A stretch of DNA of 12,923 nucleotides from JALYNX01 sp040902845 (GTDB lineage Bacteria > Actinomycetota > Acidimicrobiia > Spongiisociales > ZC4RG35), in assembly GCA_040902845.1 (NCBI GenBank), contig JBBDWM010000038.1:1-12923 (forward strand). Direction: 5' to 3'. Of the stretch, positions 12,531 through 12,923 are shown piece after piece. The notes under the pieces were generated by a model. That model searched no databases, was not told the origin of the DNA, and saw only the letters and a list, made by a program, of their open reading frames with translations. Numbering within the stretch: position 1 is the stretch's first letter; every line of letters starts with the position of its first letter. A program made the translations under genes and the position numbers.

Positions 12531-12532
12531 GC

Positions 12533-12844
12533 TCACAGCTTGATTTCCACTTCCACGCCGGCAGGGAGCTCGAGACGCATCAGCGAGTCCACCGTCTTCG
12601 GAGTCGGCTCCAAGATGTCGATCAGACGTTTGTGAATCCGCATCTCGAAATGCTCCCGTGAGTCCTTGTCGACATGCGGCCCGCGAATGACGCAGTAACG
12701 ATGGATCTCCGTTGGGAGCGGAACCGGGCCCTTGATCTTGGCCTGGGTCCGCAACACCGTCTCGGTGATCTTCTTCGAGGACTCGTCCACCACGTTGTGG
12801 TCGTAGGCCTTGAGCCGGATCCGAATCTTCTGCTGGTCGCTCAT
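12533..12844 (-). CDS. rpsJ: 30S ribosomal protein S10 (NusE)
   Basis: Small-subunit head protein that also joins NusB and NusG in antitermination and transcription-translation coupling. The 103 residues include KIRIRLKAYDHNVVDESSKKITETVLRTQAKIKGPVPLPTEIHRYCVIRGPHVDKDSREHFEMRIHKRLIDI, a full-length match. The ATG at 12844 gives the family N-terminus. The upstream bases (a CTCGCTTCGCTCGCT module on the other strand) offer no clear Shine-Dalgarno sequence. It is the first gene of the S10 cluster and is separated from rplC by array A6. Confidence 0.98.
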   Translation of the reverse strand: MSDQQKIRIRLKAYDHNVVDESSKKITETVLRTQAKIKGPVPLPTEIHRYCVIRGPHVDKDSREHFEMRIHKRLIDILEPTPKTVDSLMRLELPAGVEVEIKL

Positions 12845-12849
12845 GAGTG

Positions 12850-12866
12850 CTCGCTTCGCTCGCTGC
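12850..12866 (+). repeat. CTCGCTTCGCTCGCTGC module next to array A7
   Basis: This short stretch sits between the rpsJ start codon and array A7. It matches the module at 6842-6862 except for a few bases, but in the opposite direction relative to the operon. Because it takes the place of the rpsJ ribosome binding site, it may be relevant to rpsJ translation. Confidence 0.45.
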
Positions 12867-12869
12867 TAT

Positions 12870-12923
12870 ACGCAATACGCAAAACGCGGCACGCAATGCG
12901 TTTGGCGTTCTGTGCACTGCGTT
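12870..12923. repeat. Heptamer array A7, orientation-switching, upstream of rpsJ (reaches the window end)
   Basis: Units on the plus strand are ACGCAAT, ACGCAAA, ACGCGGC, ACGCAAT, then GCGTTTG, GCGTTCT, GTGCACT and GCGTT at the edge. As in arrays A2 and A4 the reading sense flips in the middle. The 27 bases 12883-12909 form an imperfect palindrome with 10 of 13 arm positions paired. It may continue outside the window, so its full length and any S10 promoter or leader are not visible. Confidence 0.8.

Overview
The window is a nearly complete S10-spc-alpha ribosomal protein super-operon. Everything is encoded on the minus strand, so transcription runs from high to low coordinates. In transcription order the genes are rpsJ, rplC, rplD, rplW, rplB, rpsS, rplV, rpsC, rplP, rpmC, rpsQ, rplN, rplX, rplE, rpsN (zinc type), rpsH, rplF, rplR, rpsE, rpmD, rplO, secY, adk, map, rpmJ and the first 38 bases of rpsM. 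High GC content, frequent GTG starts, actinobacterial-looking L14, L16 and SecY, a short-LID adenylate kinase and a long low-complexity S3 tail suggest a member of the Actinomycetota. It may be a deep-branching, environmental lineage, for example Acidimicrobiia-like. The placement is an inference from sequence feel, not from a tree.

Block 1 (12923-8187): rpsJ, then the S10 cluster rplC to rpsC. S3 is about 402 residues instead of about 215-275. Its C-terminal tail is built from nested repeats. Block 2 (8122-6860): rplP-rpmC-rpsQ-rplN, all overlapping by 1-4 bases. Block 3 (6738-3189): the spc cluster rplX to rplO. Block 4 (3129-1140): secY, then adk. Block 5 (1143-1): map, rpmJ and the start of rpsM. 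infA, often found between map and rpmJ in actinobacteria, is not there.

Within blocks the genes are almost fused: ATGA, GTGA, TGATG or TAATG overlaps, or gaps of 12 bases or less. This fits translational coupling and matched output of ribosomal subunits plus the SecY translocon, adenylate kinase and methionine aminopeptidase that act on nascent chains or support growth.

The unexpected element is a family of 7-base-period tandem arrays (core ACGC or ACGG, for example ACGCAAT). They fill all six intergenic spaces larger than 12 bases from upstream of rpsJ to adk, and a seventh array forms the last 12 codons of adk. Three arrays switch orientation in the middle and so make long imperfect hairpins. 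One array ends directly at the secY start codon with no Shine-Dalgarno sequence. The secY-adk spacer carries three hairpins in a row: a perfect 14-base-pair one over the secY stop codon, the array, and an 8-base-pair one over the adk ribosome binding site and start. These arrays, and the palindromic 60-base repeats inside rpsC, are the features most worth following up. No plus-strand gene, RNA gene, CRISPR array or insertion sequence is supported.
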